Shown: piece by piece, positions 24,563 through 36,742 of the stretch
Layout: each line of letters begins with the position of its first letter
Position numbering within the stretch: the stretch's first letter is position 1
Source of the DNA: Paracoccus limosus
Lineage (GTDB): Bacteria; Pseudomonadota; Alphaproteobacteria; Rhodobacterales; Rhodobacteraceae
Length of the DNA stretch: 36,865 bases
Direction: 5' to 3'
Assembly: GCF_009711185.1 (NCBI RefSeq)
Contig: NZ_WMIF01000033.1
Span: 1 to 36,865 of the forward strand
Program-made: the position numbers and the translations under genes
Notes under the pieces: model-generated
Databases searched by the model: none
Told to the model about the DNA's origin: nothing
The model's input: the letters and a program-made list of their open reading frames with translations, nothing else

Positions 24563-24711
24563 CATGCGACCCGCGCCCCACAATCGGCAAACGAATTGCG
24601 TCAACACACTTTTTCCTGTTTCGCCTGAAAACGTCCTGTTAAATAGTTCGCCCACCGCCACTCGCGTCACGAATGGCGGCGTTAATAGTCAAATGACGTT
24701 TGGAGCAGAAA

Positions 24712-25398
24712 ATGCAGAAGCAGCTCGCTTCCGAGTTGCTTGGGACCTTCTGGTTGGTGTTTGGCGGCTGTGGCAGCGCGGTTCTGGCCGCCGCCTTTCC
24801 CGAACTGGGCATCGGATTTTACGGCGTGGCCCTGGCCTTTGGCCTGACGGTCGTCACCATGGCCTATGCCGTGGGTGGCATCTCGGGTGGTCATTTCAAC
24901 CCGGCGGTTTCGGTCGGGCTGGTGGTGGGCGGGCGCCTGCCGGCCTCGCACCTGATCCCCTATGTCATCGCGCAACTGGCCGGCGCCATTCTGGCCGCCG
25001 GGGCGCTTTACGTCATCGCCACCGGCAAGGCCGGCGTCGATCTGGGCGGCTTTGCCTCGAACGGCTATGGCGAACATTCGCCGGGCGGCTATTCGATGAC
25101 CTCGGCCTTCCTGATCGAGACCATCCTGACCGCCTTCTTCCTGATCGTGATTCTGGGTTCGACCCATGGCCGCGTGCCCAAGGGCTTTGCGCCGCTGGCC
25201 ATCGGTCTGGCGCTGACCCTGATCCACCTGATCTCGATCCCGGTGACCAATACCTCGGTCAACCCGGCCCGCTCGACCAGCCAGGCGCTGTTCGCCGGCG
25301 GCTGGGCCATCGAACAGCTGTGGCTGTTCTGGGTCGCCCCGATTCTGGGCGCGATCATCGGCGCGCTGGTCTGGAACGTGGTGGGCGAGCACGACTAA
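24712..25398 (+). CDS. aqpZ: Aquaporin Z (water channel)
   Basis: A 228-residue six-helix major intrinsic protein, close to E. coli AqpZ (231). Both pore loops carry the NPA signature, at 63-65 (GGHFNPAVS) and 184-186 (SVNPARST). The selectivity-filter residues Phe43, His172, Thr181 and Arg187 match the water-selective type rather than a glycerol facilitator. It moves water across the inner membrane during osmotic change. GGAG lies 6 bases before the ATG at 24712; a TTG four codons upstream is in frame but has no ribosome site. The leader from 24563 is AT-rich and contains a CCGCCA/TGGCGG inverted repeat (24655-24679). A strong terminator follows. Confidence 0.95.
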   Translation: MQKQLASELLGTFWLVFGGCGSAVLAAAFPELGIGFYGVALAFGLTVVTMAYAVGGISGGHFNPAVSVGLVVGGRLPASHLIPYVIAQLAGAILAAGALYVIATGKAGVDLGGFASNGYGEHSPGGYSMTSAFLIETILTAFFLIVILGSTHGRVPKGFAPLAIGLALTLIHLISIPVTNTSVNPARSTSQALFAGGWAIEQLWLFWVAPILGAIIGALVWNVVGEHD

Positions 25399-25426
25399 GC
25401 CCACGGCCCCCCTCGCAAGAACAGGA

Positions 25427-25455
25427 AAGGCCCCGCCATCTGCGGGGCCTTTTTT
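25427..25455 (+). terminator. Intrinsic terminator of aqpZ
   Basis: AGGCCCCGC and GCGGGGCCT form a perfect 9-bp stem around a 5-base loop, followed by six T residues, in the gap where aqpZ and the minus-strand beta-propeller gene converge. Confidence 0.9.
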
Positions 25456-25479
25456 CGATGCAGGGCGCGATGGCGCGGC

Positions 25480-26625
25480 TCAGTCCAGCCGCGACAGGTC
25501 GAACCGCACCACCGAATCCACCTGATCCTTGTAGAAATCCGGGTGCGCCTCGTCATGCGGCACCTTGACGGTCACGAACAGCAGCTTGCCGTCCTGACTG
25601 ACTTCCAGACTGTTGGGATGGACCGGCAGCGACAGCGCGCGGCGCACCGTCAGGTCCTTGCCGTCGATCACCATCAGCTTGCCGGTGCCCTTGGTGTCTT
25701 CGCGGCTGACGCCGCGCGTGGTGACATAGATTTCGTCCCGCGCAGGGTTATAGGCGACGTCCAGCGTGCCCGGCCCGGTCTCGACCTTGCCGGTGACCTT
25801 GCCGCTTGCGGTGTCGAACACATACACCTGCTCGCTGCTGGCATCCGCCGCAAACAACCGCCCGCCCTTGGCATCCAGCGCAAGGTTGACAAAGAAATGT
25901 TTGGAATCGTCCTTGCCGGCGCTGGTGGTGTCACCGGTCGAGAACCGCGCCACCTGTTCGCCCGAGGCCGCGTCAAAGACGCCGATCTCTTCGATACCGC
26001 CGCCGCCGACATAGACGCGGCCCTTGTCGCTGTCGATGGCCAGCCCCGCCGACCACAGGCCCGAGTTGTCGACCCGCTTGCCCAGCGCGCCGGTCTGCGG
26101 GTCCATGATCCACAGCGCGCCCTTTTCGGTCGGGCTGGTGACATAGATCTGGTGCGTCTTGGGGTCGACTGCGACCATGCGGCTGTGCTCGAAGCCCTCG
26201 CCATGCTTCTGGCCCAGCTGCGCCTGACCGGTGATCACCCCGCTTTGCGCGTCGATCACGGTCACGGCCCCATCCAGCGTATTGCCGACGTAAAGCCGGC
26301 CGCTGTCGTGGTCCATGGCCAGCGCAAAGGCCCGGCGCGGCAGCTGGATCCGGCGTTTGATGCTGAGATCATCGCGATCCAGCGCATAGACCGCCCCCGA
26401 GGCGCCCGGCTCGAAACTGGGCGCCGAGGCGACAAAGACCAACCCCAGCTCGGGGGCGTCCAGCAGTTCATAGGCGCCGTGGATCGCGTCCTGACGCAGC
26501 GCCGCACCGGCATACTCCGCCGGCGTCATCAGCTCTTGCGCCCACGCGCCACCGGCCAGCGACAGCGGCTGGACCAGCACCAGCGCCACGGCGGTCAGCG
26601 ACGTGCGGAATGGTTTCATGATCAT
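25480..26625 (-). CDS. YncE-family periplasmic beta-propeller protein
   Basis: A 381-residue exported protein. The signal peptide covers about 1-30 (ending GGAWAQ). The rest is a seven-bladed beta-propeller of the YncE/YVTN type, with repeated blade motifs such as GRLYVGNTLDGAVTVIDAQSG, KGRVYVGGGGIEEIGVFDAASG and GGRLFAADASSEQVYVFDTASG. E. coli YncE is periplasmic and induced on iron starvation, but its role is uncertain. AGGAGA lies 6 bases before the ATG at 26625; an ATG two codons later is an alternative. The minus-strand leader crosses an AT-rich island (about 26806-26835) in otherwise GC-rich DNA, a possible promoter. No partner gene is next to it. Confidence 0.85.
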   Translation of the reverse strand: MIMKPFRTSLTAVALVLVQPLSLAGGAWAQELMTPAEYAGAALRQDAIHGAYELLDAPELGLVFVASAPSFEPGASGAVYALDRDDLSIKRRIQLPRRAFALAMDHDSGRLYVGNTLDGAVTVIDAQSGVITGQAQLGQKHGEGFEHSRMVAVDPKTHQIYVTSPTEKGALWIMDPQTGALGKRVDNSGLWSAGLAIDSDKGRVYVGGGGIEEIGVFDAASGEQVARFSTGDTTSAGKDDSKHFFVNLALDAKGGRLFAADASSEQVYVFDTASGKVTGKVETGPGTLDVAYNPARDEIYVTTRGVSREDTKGTGKLMVIDGKDLTVRRALSLPVHPNSLEVSQDGKLLFVTVKVPHDEAHPDFYKDQVDSVVRFDLSRLD

Positions 26626-26900
26626 CTGGTTCTCCTTTTGAAAGCTGGGGATGGCCGGCAGGCGCGCGCGACCGGGCGGCGGCATTGCCCCCGGCAGGGA
26701 TGCGTCGGAAAATGGCGGTGCAACGTCACGGTCTGGGCCTGTCGATGGGGATCAGCGGGGTTTGGGCCTGGCCGGATTGCCGCCTGTCTAGGCAGAGCGG
26801 TCCGTCAGCACAATACCATATTGAAATTATCAGGATTCGGCGCGACAGCCCGACGGGCGCGGCCAGGCGCCGACAGCCCTGCCCTAAGCCCACGACCAAC
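26626..26900. other. Gene-free leader between the YncE-like gene and an XRE remnant
   Basis: About 275 bases without a convincing gene. The only clear structure is an AT-rich island at 26806-26835 (around AATACCATATTGAAATTATC), whose complement contains TGATAAT, resembling a half-site of iron-type regulators. It is suggestive only. Confidence 0.35.
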
Positions 26901-27055
26901 ATGTCCAACCCAAACGGCCCCGCAGTTGGAGAGCGCGACCGACATCCGCCACAAACTGGCCAATTCGCTGCGCGATGCGCGCAAGGCGCAGGGACTGTCG
27001 CTGGACGTGGTGGCGCGGCTTTCGAGGCTTCGCGCTTGATGGTCAGTCAGCCCCG
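26901..27055 (+). pseudogene. N-terminal fragment of an XRE-family regulator
   Basis: From about 26937 one frame reads LESATDIRHKLANSLRDARKAQGLSLDVVARLS, the first helix-turn-helix segment of a cro/C1-type regulator of the kind often followed by a cupin domain. It then ends at a stop (LRA*), while the neighbouring frame continues SRLMVSQ, the expected next piece. An ATG at 26901 fits an N terminus in yet another frame, so at least two frameshifts are present. The rest of the gene is missing and thiC begins at 27132. It is a remnant without function as read. Confidence 0.6.
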
Positions 27056-27062
27056 CCCGCCA

Positions 27063-27091
27063 ACCGGCGCGGAGGATCCCCCCGCGCCGGT
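27063..27091 (-). terminator. Hairpin downstream of thiC
   Basis: ACCGGCGCGG and CCGCGCCGGT form a perfect 10-bp stem around a 9-base loop, 40 bases beyond the thiC stop on the minus strand. The T tract is absent, so it may be an imperfect terminator or a 3'-end stabilising structure. Confidence 0.55.
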
Positions 27092-27131
27092 CCCGGTTCC
27101 GGTTCCAGGCCAAGGCCCACAGGCATGCGCC

Positions 27132-31017
<3,886 letters not shown>

Positions 31018-31086
31018 CGGTGCGGCCTTTGGGGCAAAAGGGGGCGGCAAATGGGGGCAGCGAAACGGGCGTCCGGCCATGTCCGC

Positions 31087-31111
31087 AAACCCCCGCCGCG
31101 ATGGGCGGGGG
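31087..31111 (-). terminator. Intrinsic terminator of choX-betC
   Basis: On the minus strand CCCCCGCC pairs with GGCGGGGG around a 6-base loop and is followed by TTTG, 32 bases beyond the betC stop. Confidence 0.75.
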
Positions 31112-31142
31112 CTATGCGCGGCGGCTTTGCTTGTGTCGGGGG

Positions 31143-32657
31143 CTATTCGCCCCGCGGATAGCGCTTGCTCTCTTCAAGCACGTTCAGGTCCATGTGGTTG
31201 CGCATGTAACGCTCGGACGCCTTGCGCAGCGGCTGGTAATCCCAAGGGAAATAGGCGCCATTGCGCAGGGCCTCATAGACGACCCAGCGCCGCGCCTGAC
31301 TTTCGCGCACCTCGGCGTCAAAGGCGCCAAGGTTCCAGCGCGCCAGCATCTGCGCCTGCATCCGCTCCAGCACCCCGGCATGGGCAGGATCGCTGGCCAG
31401 ATTGGTCAGCTCATGCGGATCCTCGGCCAGATTGAACAGCATCGGCGCATCGGCATCGCAAAGCGCCAGTTTCCAGTCGCCCTCGCGCAGCGCCACCATA
31501 GGCGAAACGGTGCCCTCGGCCGCGTACTCCATCGGCACCGGCCCGCGCGAGGCCGTGCCGGTGGCCAGCGGCGTCAGATCCTCGCCATCGGTCCAGCGCG
31601 CCAGACTGCTGATGTCGATCCCGGCCAGCGCCGCCAGCGTCGGTACCACGTCCAGCGTCGAGGCCGGCGTGTCGATGCGCTGCGGCTGCCATCCCGGCGC
31701 GGCAATCATCAGCGGCACCCGCGCCGAGCCCTCATAGAAGCTCATCTTGAACCACAGCCCGCGCTCGCCCAGCATGTCGCCGTGATCCGAGACGAAAAGC
31801 ACGATCGTGTCCTCGTCCATCCGGCCGCGCCGGAGCACGTCGAGGATCTCGCCGATCTTTTCGTCCACATAGGAGATATTGGCGAAATAGCCCTGCCGCG
31901 CGCGGCGCACATCCTGCGCGGTGATGTCGAAATTGCGGAAATCGCAGGCCTCCATCAGGCGCTGCGAATGGCTGTCCTGCGCCTCAAAGGGGATGGCGCC
32001 CACCTCGGGCTCCAGCGCCGGGCTATCCTCGTAGAGATCCCAGAAGCGGCGGCGCGCGACATAGGGATCATGCGGATGGGTAAAGCTGACGGTCAGGCAC
32101 CACGGCCGGTCGTCCTGACGGCGCGACAGGTCATAAAGCTTATGCACCGCGTGAAAGGCGACCTCGTCGTCATATTCCATCTGGTTGGTGATCTCGGCCA
32201 CGCCGGCCCCGGTCACCGAGCCGAGGTTGTGATACCACCAGTCGATACGCTCGCCCGGCTTTGTGTAATCGGGGGTCCAGCCGAAATCGGCCGGATAGAT
32301 GTCGGTGGTCAGCCGCTCCTCAAAGCCATGCAGCTGGTCGGGGCCGACGAAATGCATCTTGCCCGACAGCGCCGTGTGATAGCCGGCGCGGCGCAGGTGG
32401 TGGGCATAGGTCGGAATGTCCGAGGCGAATTCGGCCGCGTTGTCATAGACCCGCGTGCAGCGCGGCAACTGGCCAGACATGAAGCTGGCACGAGCCGGGG
32501 CGCAGAGCGGGCTGGCGGTATAGGTGGTGGCGAAACGCACCGAGCGTTCCGCCAAAGCCTTCAGATGGGGCGCATGCAGAAAGCTGGCCGGCCCGTCGGG
32601 GAACAGGGTTCCGTTGAACTGGTCGACCATCAGGATCAGGATATTCGGGCGCGTCAT
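31143..32657 (-). CDS. betC: Choline-sulfatase
   Basis: A 504-residue arylsulfatase-superfamily enzyme that hydrolyses choline-O-sulfate to choline and sulfate in the cytosol. The formylglycine motif is CAPAR, with Cys52 to be oxidised by a maturase; metal ligands are visible at Asp12 and in FVSDHGDM. FTHPHDPYV and the C-terminal MRNHMDLNVLEESKRYPR block are typical of BetC. The length matches BetC of Sinorhizobium meliloti. It is downstream of choX by 14 bases and divergent from a LysR regulator. The choline made would normally go to BetA/BetB for glycine betaine, but those genes are not here. Confidence 0.94.
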   Translation of the reverse strand: MTRPNILILMVDQFNGTLFPDGPASFLHAPHLKALAERSVRFATTYTASPLCAPARASFMSGQLPRCTRVYDNAAEFASDIPTYAHHLRRAGYHTALSGKMHFVGPDQLHGFEERLTTDIYPADFGWTPDYTKPGERIDWWYHNLGSVTGAGVAEITNQMEYDDEVAFHAVHKLYDLSRRQDDRPWCLTVSFTHPHDPYVARRRFWDLYEDSPALEPEVGAIPFEAQDSHSQRLMEACDFRNFDITAQDVRRARQGYFANISYVDEKIGEILDVLRRGRMDEDTIVLFVSDHGDMLGERGLWFKMSFYEGSARVPLMIAAPGWQPQRIDTPASTLDVVPTLAALAGIDISSLARWTDGEDLTPLATGTASRGPVPMEYAAEGTVSPMVALREGDWKLALCDADAPMLFNLAEDPHELTNLASDPAHAGVLERMQAQMLARWNLGAFDAEVRESQARRWVVYEALRNGAYFPWDYQPLRKASERYMRNHMDLNVLEESKRYPRGE

Positions 32658-32671
32658 TTTCGAAAGTCGTC

Positions 32672-33622
32672 TCAGCCTTTGATGCCAAGCGCGGCCTTGA
32701 CCGCGGGTTCGCCGGGCTGGCCGTCCAGCGTGGTCACGCCGTCAAGCCAGGGGGCCAGTTTTTCGGGATTGGCCTTGAGCCAGCCGCGGGCGGCCTCCTG
32801 CGGATCGGTGCCGGCAAGGATCTCGCCCATCAGCGTGTTTTCCATGCCGATATCAAAGGTCATCTGCGTGAACAGTCGGGCCGCGTTCGGGCAAAGCTCG
32901 GGCCAGCCCTTGCGGGCCAGGGTATAGACCTCGGCGCCACCGTAATCGGGGCCGAAATATTCATCCCCGCCCGAGAGATATTCGATCTTGTATTGCTCGT
33001 TCATCGGATGCGGCGCCCAGGCCAGAAAGACGATGCCCTTGCCGGCCTTTTCCTCGCGCGCGACCTGCGCCAGCATCGCCTGTTCGCCGGATTCGACCAG
33101 CTCCCAATCGGCAAGGCCGAACTTGCCATCCGAAATCATCTTGGCAATCGACTGGTTGGCCGGTGCGCCCGGCTCGATGCCATAGATCTTCTTGCCGAAT
33201 TCATCGGCATGGCCGGCCAGATCGGCAAAGTCGCGCACGCCCTTTTCAGCCATATAGCTGGGCACGGCCAAGGTGAATTTCGCCCCGGTCAGGTTCTTGT
33301 TCAGGACCTCAATGGCATCGGCCGACTTCAGATCCTCGATGAAGGCGTTCTGCGCCGGCATCCAGTTGCCCAGAAAGACGTCAATTTCTTTGTTCTTCAT
33401 CGACTGGTAGCCGATGGGCACCGAAAGCATCTTGACGTCTGGCTTGTAGCCCAGTGCCGCCAGCACGACCGAGGCCGTGCCATTGGTGGCGGTGATGTCG
33501 GTCCAGCTGGGATCCGAAAGCCGGATCGTTGCGCAGCTGGCGGCCTCGTCAGCCCAGCCGCCCGCCGGAATTGCCATGAGGGACGCCGCCAGAATGGCGC
33601 GGAACGGGGTCGTTGATGTCAT
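32672..33622 (-). CDS. choX: Choline ABC transporter substrate-binding protein
   Basis: A 316-residue periplasmic receptor with a signal peptide of about 24 residues (ending GGWA). The aromatic cage that holds the choline ammonium group is visible: Trp40 in SDPSWTD, a second Trp in LGNWMPAQN, a Tyr in VPSYMAEKG and a fourth aromatic in FLAWAPHPMN, the pattern known from S. meliloti ChoX. It is the first gene of a two-gene operon with betC. The permease and ATPase genes choW and choV are not adjacent, so the transport complex must be completed from elsewhere. The ATG at 33622 starts the signal peptide directly. Confidence 0.93.
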   Translation of the reverse strand: MTSTTPFRAILAASLMAIPAGGWADEAASCATIRLSDPSWTDITATNGTASVVLAALGYKPDVKMLSVPIGYQSMKNKEIDVFLGNWMPAQNAFIEDLKSADAIEVLNKNLTGAKFTLAVPSYMAEKGVRDFADLAGHADEFGKKIYGIEPGAPANQSIAKMISDGKFGLADWELVESGEQAMLAQVAREEKAGKGIVFLAWAPHPMNEQYKIEYLSGGDEYFGPDYGGAEVYTLARKGWPELCPNAARLFTQMTFDIGMENTLMGEILAGTDPQEAARGWLKANPEKLAPWLDGVTTLDGQPGEPAVKAALGIKG

Positions 33623-33660
33623 GTCGATGCCCTGTCATATGCCGTTGTTCCCTTTATGGT

Positions 33661-33675
33661 AGCTTATGATAAGCT
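33661..33675. promoter_or_regulatory. Palindromic operator between choX-betC and the LysR gene
   Basis: AGCTTATGATAAGCT is a perfect palindrome with a 3-base centre in the 106-base divergent promoter region, about 55 bases before the LysR start and 40 before the choX start. Placement and dyad form fit a LysR-type site controlling both directions. Confidence 0.6.
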
Positions 33676-33728
33676 GCCTGTGCAGCCCGTTTCTTTTCAT
33701 ATCTTGCATAAAGGAATTTGATGCTACG

Positions 33729-34607
33729 ATGCACGACGTCGATCTAGGCTGGATCCGGGTTTTCGTCGAGGTGGTGCGGGCTGGCAGCCTGTCCAAGGCG
33801 GCGCGACTGCTGAACCTGACCCAACCGGCGATCAGCTATCAGGTCCGGCGCGCCGAAGAGGAATTCGGGCAGGCGCTGCTGCGCCGCCGCCATCGCGGCG
33901 TCGAGCCCACGGATGCCGGCGCGCGGCTTTACGACATCCTGTCGCGCAGCGTGGCGCAGGTGGACGAGCTGGCCCAGCGCCTGCGCGAGGCCGGGCGCAA
34001 GAACGAGCTGCGGGTCTTTACCGATTACGCCTTTTCGGGGCTGCGGCTGATCCCGCGCATTCACGAATTCCGCGACACCCACCCCGAGATCGACCTGCAA
34101 GTGGTGGCGGCCCAGCACACCGACCTGAGCCAGCTGCGCGCCGGAGATACGGCCGTGGTCTTTGGCGCGGCCACGGACTTCGGCCCCGAGGCGGTGCTTC
34201 TGATGCCCGAGACCGTCGTCCCGGTCTGCGCGCCGGGCTATGGCGCCCGCGATCTGGGCACGGCCGAGCTGATCCATCTGGACGGGCCGCAGCCGCTGCG
34301 CTGGTTCGACTGGCAAAGCTATCTGACCGCGACCGGGGCACGCCACGATCAGGACCGCCTGCGCGGCAACATGCGCTTCAACACCTATTCGCTGGTGATC
34401 GAGGCGGCACTGGCCGGACAGGGCGTGGCTTTGGGCTGGCGCGGCCTGATCGACCCGTTGCTGCTGAGCGGCCGGCTGAAGGCCGTCGGCCCCGAACTGA
34501 CCGCCCCCGGCCGCGGCTATCACATGCTGCACGGCATCCCACGCAACGCGGCCACCGATTGCCTGCATTCGTGGCTGCTGGCCATCCACCGCGCGCCGGG
34601 AAGCTAG
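33729..34607 (+). CDS. LysR-family choline-sulfate-utilisation regulator
   Basis: A 292-residue LysR-type regulator. The winged helix-turn-helix is at about 5-65 (FVEVVRAGSLSKAARLLNLTQPAISYQVRRAEEEFG), followed by an inducer-binding domain in two lobes (about 95-290). It matches the family of regulators found next to choline sulfatase genes. It should respond to choline or choline sulfate and control choX-betC and itself. The ATG at 33729 fits the usual N terminus; the ribosome site AAAGGA lies about 12 bases upstream, a little far. The frame upstream to 33666 has no homology. Just past its stop the sequence style changes. Confidence 0.88.
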   Translation: MHDVDLGWIRVFVEVVRAGSLSKAARLLNLTQPAISYQVRRAEEEFGQALLRRRHRGVEPTDAGARLYDILSRSVAQVDELAQRLREAGRKNELRVFTDYAFSGLRLIPRIHEFRDTHPEIDLQVVAAQHTDLSQLRAGDTAVVFGAATDFGPEAVLLMPETVVPVCAPGYGARDLGTAELIHLDGPQPLRWFDWQSYLTATGARHDQDRLRGNMRFNTYSLVIEAALAGQGVALGWRGLIDPLLLSGRLKAVGPELTAPGRGYHMLHGIPRNAATDCLHSWLLAIHRAPGS

Positions 34608-34820
34608 GCCGAGGGACAGGCGCTGCCGCAGGGCACGCCATCTGGACGGGGTAACCAGCCCGGCCGAAACGAACATCATCAGCACAAAGCTGTGCATCAA
34701 GCCGGATAGGATAAGCGTATTTTCTCTCGACCGCTTCAAATGATGCGGGATCTGGATAGTTCCGAACACCTCCTCTCTTGTAAGGTCGCCCGGGACAGCG
34801 CCTGCAGCGGAAACGATCTG
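34608..34820. other. Unassigned junction between LysR gene and truncated amidohydrolase
   Basis: About 210 bases without a gene I can support. The plus frame into the amidohydrolase reads through without family homology before about 34815. The minus strand has a short open stretch starting MHSFVLMMFVSAGLVTPSRW that runs on antisense into the LysR gene and is not credible as read. I take this as the breakpoint between native chromosomal sequence and a different DNA segment. Confidence 0.4.
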
Positions 34821-35855
34821 ATGACGGCAGATGTCGGCTACATCAACCTTGCCGCCGCTGAAGAGGCCGAACGCACCCTGATGCGCGGCTTCACGTCGGT
34901 GCGTGACCTCGCCGGCCCGAGCTTCGGGCTTAAACGGGCGATCGATTCGGGGATCACCGCCGGCCCGCGCATATGGCCCTGTGGCGCGATGATTTCGCAG
35001 ACCGGCGGGCATGGCGACTATCGCATGCCTTACGAGGTTCCCTCGGCGCTCAATGCGCCATTGAGCCATGGCGATGCGCTGGGTGGCGGAGCCATTGCCG
35101 ACGGAGCGGATCAAGTGCTGAAGCGCGCTCGCGAGCAACTGATGCTCGGGGCAAGCCAGCTCAAGCTGGCGGCCGGTGGCGGCGTGTCCTCGAACTACGA
35201 CCCGCTGGACGTCTCGCAGTTCACCGAGGAGGAATTCCGCGCCGCCGTCAGTGCTGCCGACAACTGGGGCACCTATGTCACCGTCCATGCCTATACACCG
35301 CGAGCCATTCAGACGGCGATCCGTGGCGGCGTCCGCTGCATCGACCACGGACAACTCATGGACGACGAAACCGCAAAGATTATCGCTGACAAGGACATCT
35401 GGCTGAGCACCCAGCCCTTCCTTGATGACGAGGACGCGATCCCCTTTCCAGAGGGTTCCGCCAGCCGGGCCAAGCAGCTTGAGATGTCGGCCGGCACCGA
35501 TACAGCCTACGGCCTTGCAAAGAAATACAAGCTCAAGACAGCCTGGGGCACTGACACGCTGTTCGACCGCAACCTGGCCAGCAAGCAGGGCAAGCAGCTC
35601 GCCAAGATGGTGCGTTGGTATTCACCGGGCGAGGTGCTGACGACAGCCACAAGCGTGAATGCCGAATTGCTGGCGATGTCCGGCCCGCGCAATCCTTACC
35701 CAGGCAAGATCGGCGTGATCGAGGCCGGTGCCTATGCCGACATCCTTCTGATCGACGGCGATCCCATCGCCGACATTCAGCTGGTCGCCGATCCGGACAA
35801 AAATCTGAAGCTGATCATGAAAGACGGTCGCATCTACAAAAATACGCTGGCCTGA
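34821..35855 (+). pseudogene. Amidohydrolase lacking the N-terminal metal-binding part
   Basis: From the ATG at 34821, 344 residues belong to the metal-dependent amidohydrolase superfamily, in the group often called imidazolonepropionase-like or Xaa-Pro dipeptidase-like. Visible are the metal-bridging Lys region (QLKLAAGGGVSSNYDPLD), two metal-binding His blocks (TVHAYTP and CIDHGQLMDDETA), the Asp of TAWGTDTLF and the C-terminal PGKIGVIEAGAYADILLIDGDP. Family members are about 430-480 residues and begin with a domain ending in a GLIDxHxH motif; that part is absent here, and homology starts abruptly at LMTADVGYINLAAAEEAERTLMRGFTSVRDL. Without the HxH metal ligands it should be inactive. Sixty-two bases later the DUF885 gene begins. 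Confidence 0.75.
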
Positions 35856-35917
35856 CGACATCCGCCGAAATCTGCCGCCCCGCACTGCCGTCGTGAGCGG
35901 CGAAAAGGAGAGCAAAG

Positions 35918-36742
35918 ATGTGTGTGTTCTGCGGCGACGATGGCCTTCTCAGCCGTCGCGCGTTCTTGCGATGCACCGCAAGCGGTGTCGGTGCTGCCTT
36001 GGCGACAAGCCTGCCTTTGCCGGCGCTTGCGCAGGTGGATAGCGCGACATCCGGTTCGACCGTAACGGGCATATGCGACAGCTTCGTCGAAAGTTACATC
36101 AGGCTGAATCCGACACTGACCGGGCGGGTCTTTGGCCTTGATCGCAGCGGAGTTGCGGTAACCGACTGGTCGCCTGCGGGTAGCGAGGCGGTCGCCACGC
36201 TCATGCGCGATACGCTTGGCGCCCTGACCTCAACTCCAGCCGCCAACCACAAGGAAAGGCTTGGCGCCGGGTTTGTGGAGGATACGGCGAACTCGATCCT
36301 CGCCGGTTATGACGCCGGAGAGCAATACCGCAAGATGAGCACTCATGTCTTCATCGGCCCGCCAGCATTGCTTTTGACCTCATTCGAAATGATGTCCCAG
36401 GCCACCGGGGGCGAAGTGCCGCTTGAGCCGGAAGCCGTCAATAATGACTGGGGCCGGATCCTCGAACGGTTGCGCGCTGTGCCGACGGGAATTGCGGGGT
36501 ATCGCGAGAGCCTGGAATACGGCATGGCGCGAAATCTCATGGCGCCGCGCTCGATGACGCTCGCGGTTGCGAAACAGTGCCGGGGCTGGGCCAAGCAGGG
36601 TTGGTTCACGACTTTCGTAAACCGCTATGGCGGCGGCACTCTGGCAGCGCCGCTCGCAGAGGCGGCCACCGCCGCCAACCGCAGCTATGGCGAATTGGCC
36701 GAGTGGCTGGAAGCCAGCTATGCGCCCACGGCCGCGCCCTAG
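35918..36742 (+). pseudogene. DUF885 family protein with Tat signal, truncated by the right IS element
   Basis: A 274-residue ORF with an N-terminal twin-arginine signal (SRRAFLR, then a hydrophobic stretch to LPALAQ at about 39) and then the start of a DUF885 domain (ICDSFVESYIRLNPTLTGRVFGLDRSGVAVTDWSPAG). Full DUF885 proteins are about 550-600 residues and carry a HExPGHH-type metallopeptidase motif in the C-terminal half, which is missing. The reading frame ends at a TAG that is part of the CTAG (36739-36742) where an IS5-family element begins, so the stop was probably made by the insertion. AAAGGAGAG precedes the ATG. It follows the truncated amidohydrolase. Confidence 0.8.

Noticed and set aside
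31018..31080. Longer start for the ClC gene at 31080
   Set aside because: It would add 21 Pro-rich residues without homology and sits only 7 bases from the terminator hairpin of the upstream sulfatase gene, leaving no room for a promoter.
33744..35354. Minus-strand ORF spanning the LysR gene and the amidohydrolase junction
   Set aside because: It runs antisense through two genes with clear homology. The middle stretch (MHSFVLMMFVSAGLVTPSRW) is the only part not explained and is too short to assign.
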